The notes beneath the pieces were generated by a model. It was not told where the DNA came from. It saw only the letters and a list, made by a program, of their open reading frames with translations, and did not search any database. Below, in pieces: positions 16,357-24,503 of a DNA stretch of 32,090 nt (its first letter is position 1; each line of letters begins with the position of its first letter). The position numbers and the translations under genes are program-made. Origin of the DNA: Parcubacteria group bacterium GW2011_GWD2_38_12 (GTDB lineage: Bacteria > Patescibacteriota > Minisyncoccia > GWC2-36-17); contig LBUA01000006.1 of the NCBI GenBank assembly GCA_000992345.1, forward strand, positions 1-32,090. The letters run 5' to 3'.

Positions 16357-16426
16357 CGTGGCGGGGAGGAAGTCCTCTTCTGGCTATAACCAGAAAAAGC
16401 TGGTTTACGATCAGCCGCCACGACCA
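16357..16426 (+). ncRNA. Candidate tRNA-like cloverleaf element ending in ACCA
   Basis: CGTGGCG/CGCCACG 7-bp outer stem enclosing GAGG-AAGT-CCTC, TTCTGG-CTATAA-CCAGAA and GCTGG-TTTACGA-TCAGC, followed by A-CCA. Confidence 0.4.
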
Positions 16427-16432
16427 AAAATA

Positions 16433-16459
16433 AAAAACTCCCGCAAAGAGGGAGTTTTT
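16433..16459. terminator. Bidirectional intrinsic terminator (3' of topA and of the 16357 element)
   Basis: AAAAACTCCC-GCAAAGA-GGGAGTTTTT, A/T tracts on both sides. Confidence 0.85.
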
Positions 16460-16496
16460 GTTTCGTCTTCGCTTGATTCTTTATTTTTTTGTAATT

Positions 16497-18764
16497 CTAT
16501 TTTAGCTTGTGCGGATTATGATTTTTACACGCCTTATTTGAGCATCTCTCCGGTATGGTTTTGGTCCCTTCCATCATCAATGACCCGCAGAAGTCGCAGA
16601 CTTTGCCGGTAGGACGCGCTTTGATAGCGAATTTGCATTTGGGGTAATTAGAGCAGGAATAAAATAATCCAAATCTTCCTCGGCGCTCAACAATTTCTCC
16701 AACATTTTCATTGTTTGTAGATTCGGATGCATTCGTAGTTTTGGATCGCGATATGCAATCAGGACATTTTACTCCGGTTTTTTTCTTTGCTTCTTCTTCC
16801 GGACTGGTTTTGATGAATTTACATTTAGGATAATTATTACAAGAGATGAATTTTCCGAATTTTCCTTCACGTTCAATCAATTTGCCGGTTTTGCATTCCG
16901 GACAGATTTCCCCGGTTTCTTTTGGCCCTTCCATTTCCGTTCCATCCATTTTTCTTGCGCCCATGCAATCAGGGAACTTTTTGCAACTTAAAAATTTGCC
17001 ATTTTTAGAAAGTTTGATAACCATTGGGCCGCTACAGATAGGGCATTTGAATTTTGCGTCCGCTTCTCCGAGATTTGTCAGTTTCTCTGTTGTTTTGTCT
17101 TTTATTTTTATTTCTTTGGAAAAGGGGCCATAGAAATCTTTGAGCATTTTTTCATATTCTCTTTTGCCCTCGGCGATTTCATCCAGTTTATTTTCCATTT
17201 CCGCGGTAAAAGAATCGCTGATATATTCGGCAAAATTATTTTCAAGAAAATCACTAACCACTTCTCCGGTATCTGTCGGATGCAAGGTTTTGCCTTCTTT
17301 TACTACATAGCCGCGATCATTAATTGTTTTTATGATGGAGGCATATGTGCTTGGTCTTCCGATTTCGCGTTTTTCTAATTCCTTGACTAGACCCGCTTCT
17401 GTATATCTTCCCGGCGGTTCCGTTTGTTTGTCTTGACTGTCAATGTTTAATAATTTTAGCGATTCATTTTCTGAAATTTTGGGGATTTGGATTTCTTCAC
17501 CTTGAGCGTCTGTGTCTGCCGCAAGCCAGCCGTCAAAAACAGTCACACTACCAATGACTGAAAAATTTGGAATAGTCGTCGGTTGTTTGTTGTCGGTTGT
17601 TTGTTGAATTATATTCGCCGATACTTTTGTTTTCATCATCTTTGCATCTGTCATCTGAGAGGAAATGGCGCGCTCCCAAATGAGGCGATAGAGGTTTTTT
17701 TGTTCGTCATTGCCCCCGGCGGTTTTCAAGGCGACATTAGTCGGGCGCACCGCTTCATGCGCTTCTTGAGCGCTTTTACTTTTGGAAGTATAAGTTCGCG
17801 GAGAAAGATATTCTTTGCCGTAAAGTTTTTCTATTGTTGTGTAAATTTGCGGGAGTGCTTCTTTACTCATATTTACACTATCTGTTCTCATATAGGTGAT
17901 AAGACCTTGTTCGTAAAGTTTTTGCGCCACACCCATTGTGCGAGAAGGAGAAAATCCAAGCCGTGAGCTTGCTGTTTGCTGGAGCGTAGAGGTGGTAAAT
18001 GGCGCGCGAGGAGATCGTTTTGTTTCGTTTTGTTTTATCTCTACGACTTTCCATGGATTTTTGCGCGCAATTTCCAGGATGCGGTTTGTTTCTTTTTCAT
18101 TTTTCGGCTCTTCTCCGCAGGTTAATGTAATTTTATCTTTTTTTTCTGTTTCAAATTCTCCTGTTAGCACCCAATAATTTTCCGGTACAAAAGCGCGGAT
18201 TTCTCTTTCGCGCTCCATTATTATACGTAGAGCCGGAGATTGGACACGGCCAGCTGATAGTCCGTAGCGCACCTTTTTCCAGATTAGGCCGCTTAAATCA
18301 TAACCAACGAGCCGGTCCAGCACTCGGCGCGCTTCTTGGGCTTTTACAAGGTTGGCGTCGATGTCGCGAGGATGTTTTATCGCTTCTTTGATAGCGCTCT
18401 CGGTAATCTCGTGAAAGACTATGCGTTTAATAGTTTTTAGTTTTGAGTTTTTAGTTTTTAGCTCGTTCAAGCCACAGGCTTGAACGATGTGCCAAGAAAT
18501 GGCTTCGCCTTCACGGTCAGGATCAGTAGCGAGTATTACTTCATCAGCTTCTTTTGATAGTTCCCTCAATTCCGCTACCACTTTTTCTTTTCCCCTAGAG
18601 ATTTCATAATGCGGAATAAATCCCCCGGGAATATCAATCGCTTTTTTGTTGCTTTTTGGTAAATCGCGGATATGTCCCACGCTTGCGCGAACGACATAAT
18701 CGCCTTTGAGATATTTTGATATTGTTTTTGTTTTCGTCGGCGACTCGACGATGACCAGCTTCAT
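16497..18764 (-). CDS. topA: DNA topoisomerase I
   Basis: 755 aa; MKLVIVESPTKTKTISKYL, DPDREGEAISWHI, LITYMRTDSVNMS, GRPSTYASII, and C-terminal zinc ribbons. Confidence 0.96.
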   Translation of the reverse strand: MKLVIVESPTKTKTISKYLKGDYVVRASVGHIRDLPKSNKKAIDIPGGFIPHYEISRGKEKVVAELRELSKEADEVILATDPDREGEAISWHIVQACGLNELKTKNSKLKTIKRIVFHEITESAIKEAIKHPRDIDANLVKAQEARRVLDRLVGYDLSGLIWKKVRYGLSAGRVQSPALRIIMEREREIRAFVPENYWVLTGEFETEKKDKITLTCGEEPKNEKETNRILEIARKNPWKVVEIKQNETKRSPRAPFTTSTLQQTASSRLGFSPSRTMGVAQKLYEQGLITYMRTDSVNMSKEALPQIYTTIEKLYGKEYLSPRTYTSKSKSAQEAHEAVRPTNVALKTAGGNDEQKNLYRLIWERAISSQMTDAKMMKTKVSANIIQQTTDNKQPTTIPNFSVIGSVTVFDGWLAADTDAQGEEIQIPKISENESLKLLNIDSQDKQTEPPGRYTEAGLVKELEKREIGRPSTYASIIKTINDRGYVVKEGKTLHPTDTGEVVSDFLENNFAEYISDSFTAEMENKLDEIAEGKREYEKMLKDFYGPFSKEIKIKDKTTEKLTNLGEADAKFKCPICSGPMVIKLSKNGKFLSCKKFPDCMGARKMDGTEMEGPKETGEICPECKTGKLIEREGKFGKFISCNNYPKCKFIKTSPEEEAKKKTGVKCPDCISRSKTTNASESTNNENVGEIVERRGRFGLFYSCSNYPKCKFAIKARPTGKVCDFCGSLMMEGTKTIPERCSNKACKNHNPHKLK

Positions 18765-18838
18765 ATGAAAATTAAATATTAAAAATAAAAAATTAAAATG
18801 ACAAGTTAAATATCAAAAATTTAGGAATTAACAATTTT

Positions 18839-18866
18839 ATTTTTAAATTTTGATTTGTCATTTTGA
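18839..18866. repeat. Heptad repeat element without an ORF (topA-dprA intergenic)
   Basis: Reverse strand TCAAAAT GACAAAT CAAAATT TAAAAAT matches 23306-23340 apart from one inserted heptad and one substitution; a related opposite-orientation arm lies at about 18772-18823. Confidence 0.75.
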
Positions 18867-18884
18867 TATTTCATATTTGATTTT

Positions 18885-19970
18885 TTATTTTATTTTAAAT
18901 ACCTTTCCATTTTGACTTCTAATTATTCCTTTTATTTCCAGCATTGTCAAAATTGAATTAAAACGGTTGGCGGGGATGTTAGCAGATTTTAACAGTTCGT
19001 CAAGTTCGCAAGGTTCTCGTGAAAGCAGATTTAAAATTTTACTTTCTTCTTCGGAAAAATTCTTTTTTGTTGAGACTTTATTATTTTCATCATTTATTTC
19101 GATATTTAATTCTTCTAAAATATCTTTTGCAGAGGTGACGATTTTTGCCCCTTGCTTTATCAGATTGTTTGTTCCCGAGGAATTCTCGGAAAAAATTTGT
19201 CCGGGCATGGCAAAAACTTCGCGATTTTGTTCGAGCGCGCAAGTCGCCGTGATGAGCGAACCGCTTTTTTCTCCGGCTTCCACTACTAAAACGCCTTTAG
19301 ATAGTCCGGATATTATGCGGTTGCGCATTGGAAAATGATATGGCATTGCTGGCGTTTGGGGAGCGAATTCGGAAATTAAAGCCCCATTATTTTTTAAGAT
19401 ATTTTTCGCGAGATTCAAGTTTTGCGCCGGATAAATCGTTTTATTATCTATTCCCGTGCCGAGTATGGCGATAGTTTTTATGCCATTATCAAGCGCTGAT
19501 TGATGGGCGATGGAATCAATGCCGAGCGCAAGGCCGGAAACAATGATTATATTGTAATTGAAGAGTCCTGAAATGATTTTTTCACAGCTTTGTTTTCCAT
19601 AAGATGTACATTTGCGAGATCCTACTACTCCAATGCAGAGTTCATCTGATTGCGGCAGTATTCCTCTTATATATAGCGCGTGAGGCGGCTGGGGAATTTG
19701 TTTTAAAATCGCCGGATATTTAACGTTATTTTTATCAATCATTAGAATATTTTCATTTTCCAATTTTTGCCATTCTTTTTCGGGGTTTATTTTGCTCCGC
19801 ATTTCTATTATTTGCTCCAATGTTTCTTTTTCAAGTAGTGCGTTTTTTAATTTCGCTTCGTTTGCATCCCAGGCCTTTTCAAAATTGCCAAAATAATTGT
19901 TTAATTTTTCAAAACTTGACCATGCTCCCGGCACGGCAATATTAAAAGCGTTTAAAAATTTTAAGTCCAT
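18885..19970 (-). CDS. dprA: DNA processing protein DprA
   Basis: 361 aa; GVVGSRKCTSYGK, IIVSGLALGIDSIAHQSAL, ILGTGIDNKTIYPAQN, MRNRIISGLSKGVLVVEAGEKSGSLITATCALEQNREVFAMPG. Confidence 0.95.
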   Translation of the reverse strand: MDLKFLNAFNIAVPGAWSSFEKLNNYFGNFEKAWDANEAKLKNALLEKETLEQIIEMRSKINPEKEWQKLENENILMIDKNNVKYPAILKQIPQPPHALYIRGILPQSDELCIGVVGSRKCTSYGKQSCEKIISGLFNYNIIIVSGLALGIDSIAHQSALDNGIKTIAILGTGIDNKTIYPAQNLNLAKNILKNNGALISEFAPQTPAMPYHFPMRNRIISGLSKGVLVVEAGEKSGSLITATCALEQNREVFAMPGQIFSENSSGTNNLIKQGAKIVTSAKDILEELNIEINDENNKVSTKKNFSEEESKILNLLSREPCELDELLKSANIPANRFNSILTMLEIKGIIRSQNGKVFKIK

Positions 19971-20068
19971 AAATTAGCAATTAAAAAAATAGCGGATGAC
20001 TAATCACTTAATTTATTATAAACTATTTAAATCAACTTTCCTAAAAAATAATTCTAGATAGTATTTTA

Positions 20069-20100
20069 TTATTCTCACATTCTTGAGAATGTGAGAATAA
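20069..20100. promoter_or_regulatory. 32-bp near-perfect palindrome upstream of the GH1 gene (operator candidate)
   Basis: TTATTCTCACATTCT-TG-AGAATGTGAGAATAA; 15-bp perfect arms ending 17 bp before the start codon. Confidence 0.5.
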
Positions 20101-20117
20101 AGAAAAAATAAAATAGA

Positions 20118-21368
20118 GTGAATTTTCAATTTCCAAAAAATTTTTATTGGGGGTCTGCAACTTCAGCTCATCAAGTTGAAGGCGGGAATCATAATGATTG
20201 GTCAGAGTGGGAAAAAGAGAATGCGAAGCGTTTAGCTCGCGAAGCGGAAGGCAGATTTGGCTATCTCTCAAATTGGACAAAAATAAAAATAGAAGCGCAA
20301 AATCCGCAAAACTATATTTCCGGCCGAGCTTGCGACCATTACAATAGATACGAAGAAGATTTTGATATTGTCAAATCCCTGGGCCACAACGCTCACCGAT
20401 TTTCCATTGAATGGTCGCGGATTGAGCCGGAAGAAGGAAAATTTAACGAGAAAGAGATTGAGCATTATAGAAATGTGATAAAGGCGCTTCGCGCGAGAGG
20501 TATTGAGCCGTTTGTAACGCTTTGGCATTGGACACAGCCAATATGGATTGCCGATATTGGCGGTTGGGAAAATAAAAAAACAATTGATCATTTTTTGCGT
20601 TATATAGAAAAAATAGTTGGCGAGCTGAAAGAAAATGTCAAATTCTGGATCGTATTAAATGAGCCCAATATTTATACTGGATTTGGGTTCGTAAAAGGCA
20701 GTCATCCGCCAGGGAGAAGGAATATTTTTAAAGCCTTGAAAGTATATTTAAATCTGTTGAAAACTCAAAAACGATCGTATGAAATCATTCATAAAATTGA
20801 TCAGGATGTGGAGGTTGGTATTGCAAATAGTTTTATGCATTTTGAAGAAAAAAATAATTTTTTTCTCAATAAATCAATAAAAAATATCGTCAATTATTTT
20901 TGGAATTTCTGGTTTCTTAATAAAATTGGAAAAGAGCTGGATTTTATTGGCTGTAATTATTATAGCCGTCAGTTAGTCGGCATCATCGGTAAAAAAGTTG
21001 GGCTTGGCGAAGTTTCTGATTTGGGATGGGAGATTTTTCCACGAGGAATTTATCTTGTCATCAAAAAATTAAAAAAATATAAAAAACCGATTTATATAAC
21101 TGAAAGTGGCATTGCCGATGCTAATGATGAGAAACGGGCAAAATTCATAAAAGATCACTTGTTCTGGGTTGGTATGGCCATAAAAGAGGGTTCGGATGTG
21201 CGCGGATATTTCCATTGGTCGCTGTTGGACAATTTTGAATTTCCCGAGGCGCGCGGTTTTTGGCCGAGATTTGGCTTAGTGGAGATTAATTATGAAACTA
21301 TGGAGCGGAAAATTCGCTCAAGCGCTTGGGAGTATAAAAAGATTATTGATGGCAAGGATTTGTTATAA
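20118..21368 (+). CDS. Glycoside hydrolase family 1 (beta-glucosidase-like), GTG start
   Basis: 416 aa; FPKNFYWGSATSAHQVEGGNHNDWSEWE, WIVLNEPNIY, YITESGIADANDEKR, HWSLLDNFEF. Confidence 0.93.
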   Translation: MNFQFPKNFYWGSATSAHQVEGGNHNDWSEWEKENAKRLAREAEGRFGYLSNWTKIKIEAQNPQNYISGRACDHYNRYEEDFDIVKSLGHNAHRFSIEWSRIEPEEGKFNEKEIEHYRNVIKALRARGIEPFVTLWHWTQPIWIADIGGWENKKTIDHFLRYIEKIVGELKENVKFWIVLNEPNIYTGFGFVKGSHPPGRRNIFKALKVYLNLLKTQKRSYEIIHKIDQDVEVGIANSFMHFEEKNNFFLNKSIKNIVNYFWNFWFLNKIGKELDFIGCNYYSRQLVGIIGKKVGLGEVSDLGWEIFPRGIYLVIKKLKKYKKPIYITESGIADANDEKRAKFIKDHLFWVGMAIKEGSDVRGYFHWSLLDNFEFPEARGFWPRFGLVEINYETMERKIRSSAWEYKKIIDGKDLL

Positions 21369-21372
21369 TTAA

Positions 21373-21407
21373 GTCAAAGGTCAAAAGTTAATAGTCAAAT
21401 GTTAAAT
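21373..21407. repeat. Heptameric repeat GTCAAAG GTCAAAA GTTAATA GTCAAAT GTTAAAT
   Basis: Five heptads ending 2 nt before ATG 21410. Confidence 0.75.
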
Positions 21408-21409
21408 TC

Positions 21410-23290
21410 ATGCCCTGGCTCTATATTGCAATTTCATCTCATTTTATTTTTGCGCTCGTTTTTATTTTAGATAAAATTCTCGTTAAAAAAGTATTCTCCC
21501 CTCTGAATTATGTTTTGGTTATTGGGGGCCTCAGCAGTCTTTCGCTATTTTTGTTGCCATTCGTTGATTTTTCCAATTTAAATGGAATGGTTTTGGCCAC
21601 CGCGCTCTTGAGCGGTGTTTTTTCTATTATTGGAATTTATTTTTATTTTAAAATTCTTTTAAAGCACGAGGCTAGTTGGGTTGTGCCCTTGCTTTTTGGA
21701 GTTTTTGTTCCGATAGTCACATTTATTTTGAGCCGTTTTTTCCTTGGAGAAATTTTATCATCTGTTCAGTTTGCCGCTTTTACCATATTAATTATTGGCG
21801 GTTTTATTTTATCTTTTGGAAGAAAATATAATTTTCATTCCATTCTAATTTTATTGATTGCCGGTATATTTCTTTCCCTGGAGCTTGTTTTTTTGAAGTC
21901 CGCGTTCAATCATGTTGATTTTATTTCCGGGTATATTCTGTCTCGCTTTGGAGGTTTTCTGGCTGGATTTATAATATTTTTAATTTTTTATCGTAAAAGA
22001 CTAACGGAATTTAGTGGCGGGAATATAAGAAACTATATTTCAAATTCCTATCGGGGTATCGGTCTTGTACTTTTTAAGCAATTTTTATCTTTGGTGGGGA
22101 ATTTAATTCTTGTTTTTTCTGTTTCCATTGGGAATCTGACCTTGATTAACGGGCTTGGAGGCATTAGATATTCTTTTGTTTTTTTTCTGGCGATTTTTTT
22201 CTCCAGAAAATGGCCGGCCGTGATGGAAGAACCGTTGAATTTTTGGATGTTGGTTAAAAAGAGTATTGCCATTATATTTATTATGTCAGGTGTTTTGATT
22301 TTGCTTTTGGAGCCGGCTGAAACTCCGGGGGCGAAAAGTTGGGGAGCGACCTTTACGACGCTTTATTCTCGCGAATTAGGCCTCAACGAAAAAGATGTTT
22401 TAATCGCGGCGTTAGACGACTTAAAAATTAAAGAATTTAGAGTTGTTGCTTATTGGTCTCAAATTGAAGAGCAAAAAGGTCAATATGATTTTTCCGATCT
22501 GGATTTTCAAATAGAGAGTATTGCGTCACGCGGCGGTAAAATAATTTTGGCTGTTGGGGAGCGTTTGCCGCGCTGGCCAGAATGTCATATTCCAGATTGG
22601 GCGAGCGAGCAAGAGCCAGCAGGTTTTATAAGGCAAGTGATAAAGCAATTCCCACATTATGAGAAAGCCGAAGAATTTCAGGGAGCATTGCTTGGATATA
22701 TTGAAGCTACGGTAAATCGCTACAAAAATAACTCAGCGATTTGGGCTTGGCAATTGGAAAATGAACCATTTTTAATCGGCTTTGGCGAATGTCCATATGT
22801 TGATGATGAGCTCATAGATAAAGAAATAGATTTAATAAAAAGATTAGACAGCGCTCGTCCTTTAATTCTCACGGACAGCGGGGAATTTGGAATGTGGTTT
22901 CGGGCATATAAAAGAGCGGATATTTTTGGCACAACAATGTATCGTGTTGTACTGTCGCGTTTAATTCCCATCGGGCATTTTAAATATCCTTTGGATCCTG
23001 ATTTTTTCAAAATTAAATTGGGGATTATGGAGATGTTTTGGGGAAAAAAGCCGATCGTCGGCGTGGAATTGCAAGCTGAGCCCTGGCTATTAAAGCGGCC
23101 ACCGCTTGTGTCGCTTGACGAGCAATTGAAAGCGTTTAGTTTTGAGCAATTTAAGGAAAATATTGGATATGCGCGCGAAGCGGGATTTGAAAAAAATTTT
23201 TTGTGGGGTTTGGAATGGTGGTATTGGATGAAAGAAAAACAGGGGCATCCGGAGTTTTGGGAAGAGGCAAGGAAATTGTTTGTACAGTAA
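21410..23290 (+). CDS. Fusion: EamA/DMT-type 10-TM membrane domain plus C-terminal clan GH-A-like glycoside hydrolase domain
   Basis: 626 aa; residues 1-300 carry about 10 hydrophobic helices with EamA-like layout; C-terminal part GATFTTLYSRELGL...AIWAWQLENEPFL...GVELQAEPW...NFLWGLEWWYWMK. Confidence 0.8.
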   Translation: MPWLYIAISSHFIFALVFILDKILVKKVFSPLNYVLVIGGLSSLSLFLLPFVDFSNLNGMVLATALLSGVFSIIGIYFYFKILLKHEASWVVPLLFGVFVPIVTFILSRFFLGEILSSVQFAAFTILIIGGFILSFGRKYNFHSILILLIAGIFLSLELVFLKSAFNHVDFISGYILSRFGGFLAGFIIFLIFYRKRLTEFSGGNIRNYISNSYRGIGLVLFKQFLSLVGNLILVFSVSIGNLTLINGLGGIRYSFVFFLAIFFSRKWPAVMEEPLNFWMLVKKSIAIIFIMSGVLILLLEPAETPGAKSWGATFTTLYSRELGLNEKDVLIAALDDLKIKEFRVVAYWSQIEEQKGQYDFSDLDFQIESIASRGGKIILAVGERLPRWPECHIPDWASEQEPAGFIRQVIKQFPHYEKAEEFQGALLGYIEATVNRYKNNSAIWAWQLENEPFLIGFGECPYVDDELIDKEIDLIKRLDSARPLILTDSGEFGMWFRAYKRADIFGTTMYRVVLSRLIPIGHFKYPLDPDFFKIKLGIMEMFWGKKPIVGVELQAEPWLLKRPPLVSLDEQLKAFSFEQFKENIGYAREAGFEKNFLWGLEWWYWMKEKQGHPEFWEEARKLFVQ

Positions 23291-23340
23291 ATAAAATATT
23301 AAATATCAAAATGCAAAATGACAAATTAAAATTTAAAAAT
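23290..23340. repeat. Left inverted repeat/heptad array of the four-helix-bundle cassette
   Basis: TTAAATA TCAAAAT GCAAAAT GACAAAT TAAAATT TAAAAAT; partner at 23697-23740. Confidence 0.75.
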
Positions 23341-23709
23341 GAATTCAAGAAAAGATTATATAATTTCACATTAAAATTAATAAAATTTATTGATAAATTA
23401 TCCAATGATAATGTTTCAAGGAGAATGGGTGATCAACTATTAAGAAGTGGAACAAGTATTCTGGGAAATTATGTTGAAGGTCAATCATCTAGCAGTAGGA
23501 AAGATTTTATAAATTTCTTTAACCACTCTTTAAAATCAACTAACGAAAGTAAGTTGTGGATTGCTATATTAAGAGATAGTAAGAGAGCTAAAGATATTGA
23601 TGTAGGGTGGTTTTTAAAGGAATTAGATGAGATATTAAATATATTTGCTTCGAGTATTTTAACGTTAAAAGGTAAAAAGTATTTTTTTATTTTTTATATG
23701 TCATTTTGA
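23311..23709 (+). CDS. Four-helix-bundle protein (23S rRNA intervening-sequence protein family)
   Basis: MQNDKLKFKNEFKKRLYNFTLKLIKFIDKLSNDNVSRRMGDQLLRSGTSILGNYVEGQSSSSRKDFINFFNHSLKSTNESKLWIAIL...; the track start at 23203 lies inside the upstream gene. Confidence 0.85.
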   Translation: MQNDKLKFKNEFKKRLYNFTLKLIKFIDKLSNDNVSRRMGDQLLRSGTSILGNYVEGQSSSSRKDFINFFNHSLKSTNESKLWIAILRDSKRAKDIDVGWFLKELDEILNIFASSILTLKGKKYFFIFYMSF

Positions 23710-23740
23710 TATTTAATTTTTAATATTTTAATTTATTTAT
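23697..23740. repeat. Right inverted repeat of the four-helix-bundle cassette
   Basis: TATGTCATTTTGATATTTAATTTTTAATATTTTAATTTATTTAT; reverse complement contains TTAAATATCAAAATGACA. Confidence 0.7.
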
Positions 23741-24503
23741 GTATAAACTTGGCATAGATATTGGCGGGACAAAAATAAGGGGGGTGGTGATTGATGACCG
23801 TAATAAAAAAGTGGCGGATTTTGATATTAAAACGCCAAAAAATAAAAATTTTTTTTTGGTGGCGCTGGAAAGAGAAATTATAGGAATCTCGGTTTGTTAT
23901 AAGATTTCTGGCATTGGTATCGGACTTCCCGGGATTGTTGATGTAAAAAGGGGTGTGTTGGTTAAGGCGCCGAATTTGCCGTTTTTAGACGGCTGGCAGG
24001 CGCGAGAATTTTTTAAAAAATACAGTCGTAAAGTAGCGGTAGAAAATGATAGTCGATGTTTTTTGTTGGCTGAGTCAAAATTGGGCAACGCTCAAAAATA
24101 CAAAAATGCGATTGGCCTGACTATTGGTACGGGCATCGGCGGAGCAATGATGATTGGAGAGGAAATTTATCGGGGCGCAAATTTTGGAGCTGGGGAATTT
24201 GGCCATATGATTATTGATGATAAAAAAAGTTTTGAACAATTAGCCGCCAAGAAAGCGTTTGAAAAATATGGCGACAGGAGCAAGATAATCGGCATTGGAA
24301 TTGCCAATATTATTAATATCTTGAATCCCGAAGCGGTGATTTTGGGCGGAGGTGGCGTTGCGACTGGCGGAGTAAAAATTGAATTAGTGAAAAAAGAAGC
24401 AAAAAAATATATTATGTCTCCGCTCGCTAAAAACACCATTATTATTAAGGGAAAATTAGGAAAATACGCCCCTGCCATTGGCGCAGCATTACTTATTTTT
24501 TAA
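23739..24503 (+). CDS. ROK family sugar kinase-like protein
   Basis: 254 aa; LGIDIGGTKIRGVVI, GIGIGLPGIVD, VENDSRC, IGLTIGTGIGGAMMIGEEIYRGANFGAGEFGHM. Confidence 0.88.
   Translation: MYKLGIDIGGTKIRGVVIDDRNKKVADFDIKTPKNKNFFLVALEREIIGISVCYKISGIGIGLPGIVDVKRGVLVKAPNLPFLDGWQAREFFKKYSRKVAVENDSRCFLLAESKLGNAQKYKNAIGLTIGTGIGGAMMIGEEIYRGANFGAGEFGHMIIDDKKSFEQLAAKKAFEKYGDRSKIIGIGIANIINILNPEAVILGGGGVATGGVKIELVKKEAKKYIMSPLAKNTIIIKGKLGKYAPAIGAALLIF

Noticed and set aside
16170-16427. 85-aa minus ORF
   Set aside because: Antisense to the zinc-ribbon microprotein and the cloverleaf element; no coding signature.
16289-16612. 107-aa + ORF spanning the cloverleaf element and terminator
   Set aside because: Runs through RNA-like structure, a terminator and the antisense 3' end of topA.
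23203-23310. First 36 codons of the track ORF for the four-helix-bundle protein
   Set aside because: Overlap the glycosidase C-terminus; family-like sequence begins at MQNDKLKF (23311).
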